DNA of 64,000 bases, taken from NCBI RefSeq assembly GCF_000245335.1, contig NZ_JH600279.1, forward strand, positions 372,001-436,000, given 5' to 3'. Numbering within the stretch: the first letter of the stretch is position 1; each line of letters opens with the position of its first letter. A program made the translations under genes and the position numbers. This stretch comes from Bacillus mojavensis RO-H-1 = KCTC 3706. GTDB lineage: Bacteria > Bacillota > Bacilli > Bacillales > Bacillaceae. A model generated the notes under the pieces. It was not told the origin of the DNA, did not search any database, and worked only from the letters and a program-made list of their open reading frames with translations. Shown here in pieces: positions 63,404-64,000 of the stretch.

Positions 63404-63634
63404 ATGGAGAAAGATCCCAGTGACTATACAGTAACACAAGAATCCGTTTTAAAACTGATTCATGAACAAAAAAGGATGAATCGTGAAATGTTAGCCGAGC
63501 TTGAACAGATTCACGGACCTTTTCCCATCTCTCATGATATTCAATATATTAAAGTTCTTCTGGACAGCAGCAGCACTCATATTGTTCAAGATTTAATGAA
63601 TGTGAGCCGGAGGCTGCATAAGAAGACGTTTTAA
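63404..63634 (+). CDS. yvkN: Small soluble protein YvkN
   Basis: A 76-residue helical protein without recognised domain, signal or membrane part. AAGGAGG lies about 11 bases before the ATG and a terminator follows, supporting a real gene. It is convergent to uvrA. Function unknown. Confidence 0.78.
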   Translation: MEKDPSDYTVTQESVLKLIHEQKRMNREMLAELEQIHGPFPISHDIQYIKVLLDSSSTHIVQDLMNVSRRLHKKTF

Positions 63635-63655
63635 TAAATACTGCAAAGAACAGCG

Positions 63656-63680
63656 AAAACCCTCTGAAAAGAGGGTTTTA
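63656..63680. terminator. Shared terminator of yvkN and uvrA
   Basis: AAAACCCTC pairs with GAGGGTTTT around about six bases. The uvrA stop (63678-63680) lies at its edge. Confidence 0.85.
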
Positions 63681-64000
63681 AGATGTTGCTGTTTCTTTCG
63701 CTTCCAAGAGTGATTTCATACGTTTTTTGTCTCGCTCCATAACAGGCTTCAAATAACGCCCTGTATACGACTCTTCCACTTCAGTGATTTCCTCCGGCGT
63801 TCCTGACGCGACAATGGTGCCGCCTCCGGCTCCGCCTTCAGGCCCCAGATCAACAATATAATCAGACGTCTTGATGATATCAAGATTATGCTCAATGACA
63901 AGCACTGTATCCCCATTATCAACCAAACGCTGAAGCACGACAAGAAGTCTGGCGATATCGTCGACATGCAAACCTGTTGTCGGTTCATCTAAAATGTACA
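63678..64000 (-). CDS. uvrA: UvrABC excision nuclease subunit A, C-terminal part
   Basis: Only the last ~107 residues lie in the window; the rest is beyond the right edge. The Walker B motif [14 protein letters not shown] is followed by [27 protein letters not shown], unmistakable for UvrA. It finds DNA damage in nucleotide excision repair as part of UvrA2B. Confidence 0.96.
   Translation of the reverse strand, partial: YILDEPTTGLHVDDIARLLVVLQRLVDNGDTVLVIEHNLDIIKTSDYIVDLGPEGGAGGGTIVASGTPEEITEVEESYTGRYLKPVMERDKKRMKSLLEAKETATS

Overview
The window comes from the chromosome of a Bacillus subtilis-group bacterium. Gene content and order match the clpP to uvrA region as I recall it from B. subtilis 168: clpP, the maltodextrin operon, psdRSAB, yvcI-rapZ-glmR-whiA-crh, trxB, cwlO, bmrA, the his operon, hprK-lgt-yvoD-ppaX, nagAB-nagR, the pulcherriminic acid genes, yvlABCD and uvrA. 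Several proteins (for example YvmC) differ from the 168 sequence I remember, so a close relative or divergent strain is likely. Ribosome binding sites are strong Bacillus-type sites, and several genes start with GTG or TTG. I see no insertion sequence, prophage or CRISPR array.

Layout. 1-1222: start of an unidentified gene, tRNA-Arg(CCG), and clpP behind a CtsR-type operator. 1298-13153 (- strand): mdxR, yvdF, mdxEFG, yvdJ, mdxK, malL and pgcM import and break down maltodextrin, with two LacI-type operators and a cre-like site. 13307-17944: yvdD (LOG family), yvdC (MazG-like), yvdB-yvdA (SulP transporter plus carbonic anhydrase) and yvcT (hydroxyacid dehydrogenase). 17983-22539: the lantibiotic detoxification module psdRSAB, with a small lipoprotein gene beside it. 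22932-27295: an operon of yvcI, rapZ, glmR, whiA, crh and yvcN behind a good sigma-A promoter. 27615-33918: trxB, the wall endopeptidase cwlO, yvcD and the multidrug exporter bmrA. 34097-37108: an AT-rich accessory trio of a lipoprotein, a large protein with a lipase-like N-terminal half, and a small helical protein. 37360-43775: the complete hisZGDBHAFI operon with four-base gene overlaps. 44023-45684: yvpB and pelC. 45705-49595: hprK, lgt, yvoD, ppaX and yvoF. 49780-52440: nagA-nagB-nagR with a NagR operator. 52460-61150: yvnB, and the pulcherriminic acid locus yvnA, cypX, yvmC, yvmB, yvmA. 61177-63187: the sigma-W operon yvlABCD. The window ends with yvkN and the C-terminal part of uvrA.

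Common themes. Carbon catabolite control is well represented: Crh, HPr kinase/phosphorylase, its partner pyrophosphatase PpaX, and a cre-like site in the maltodextrin operon. Envelope functions are also frequent (Psd, CwlO, Lgt, GlmR, Yvl). Four convergent gene pairs share a terminator hairpin that contains the stop codon of the minus-strand gene.

The two most interesting observations are these. First, three promoters of the pulcherriminic acid region share one design: -35, 17-bp spacer, -10, then a 14-bp palindrome at about +1. This suggests that the MarR paralogs YvnA and YvmB act on one operator type. Second, the yvcA-yvcB-small helical protein trio resembles in layout the type VII-secreted lipase systems in which the enzymatic domain comes first.
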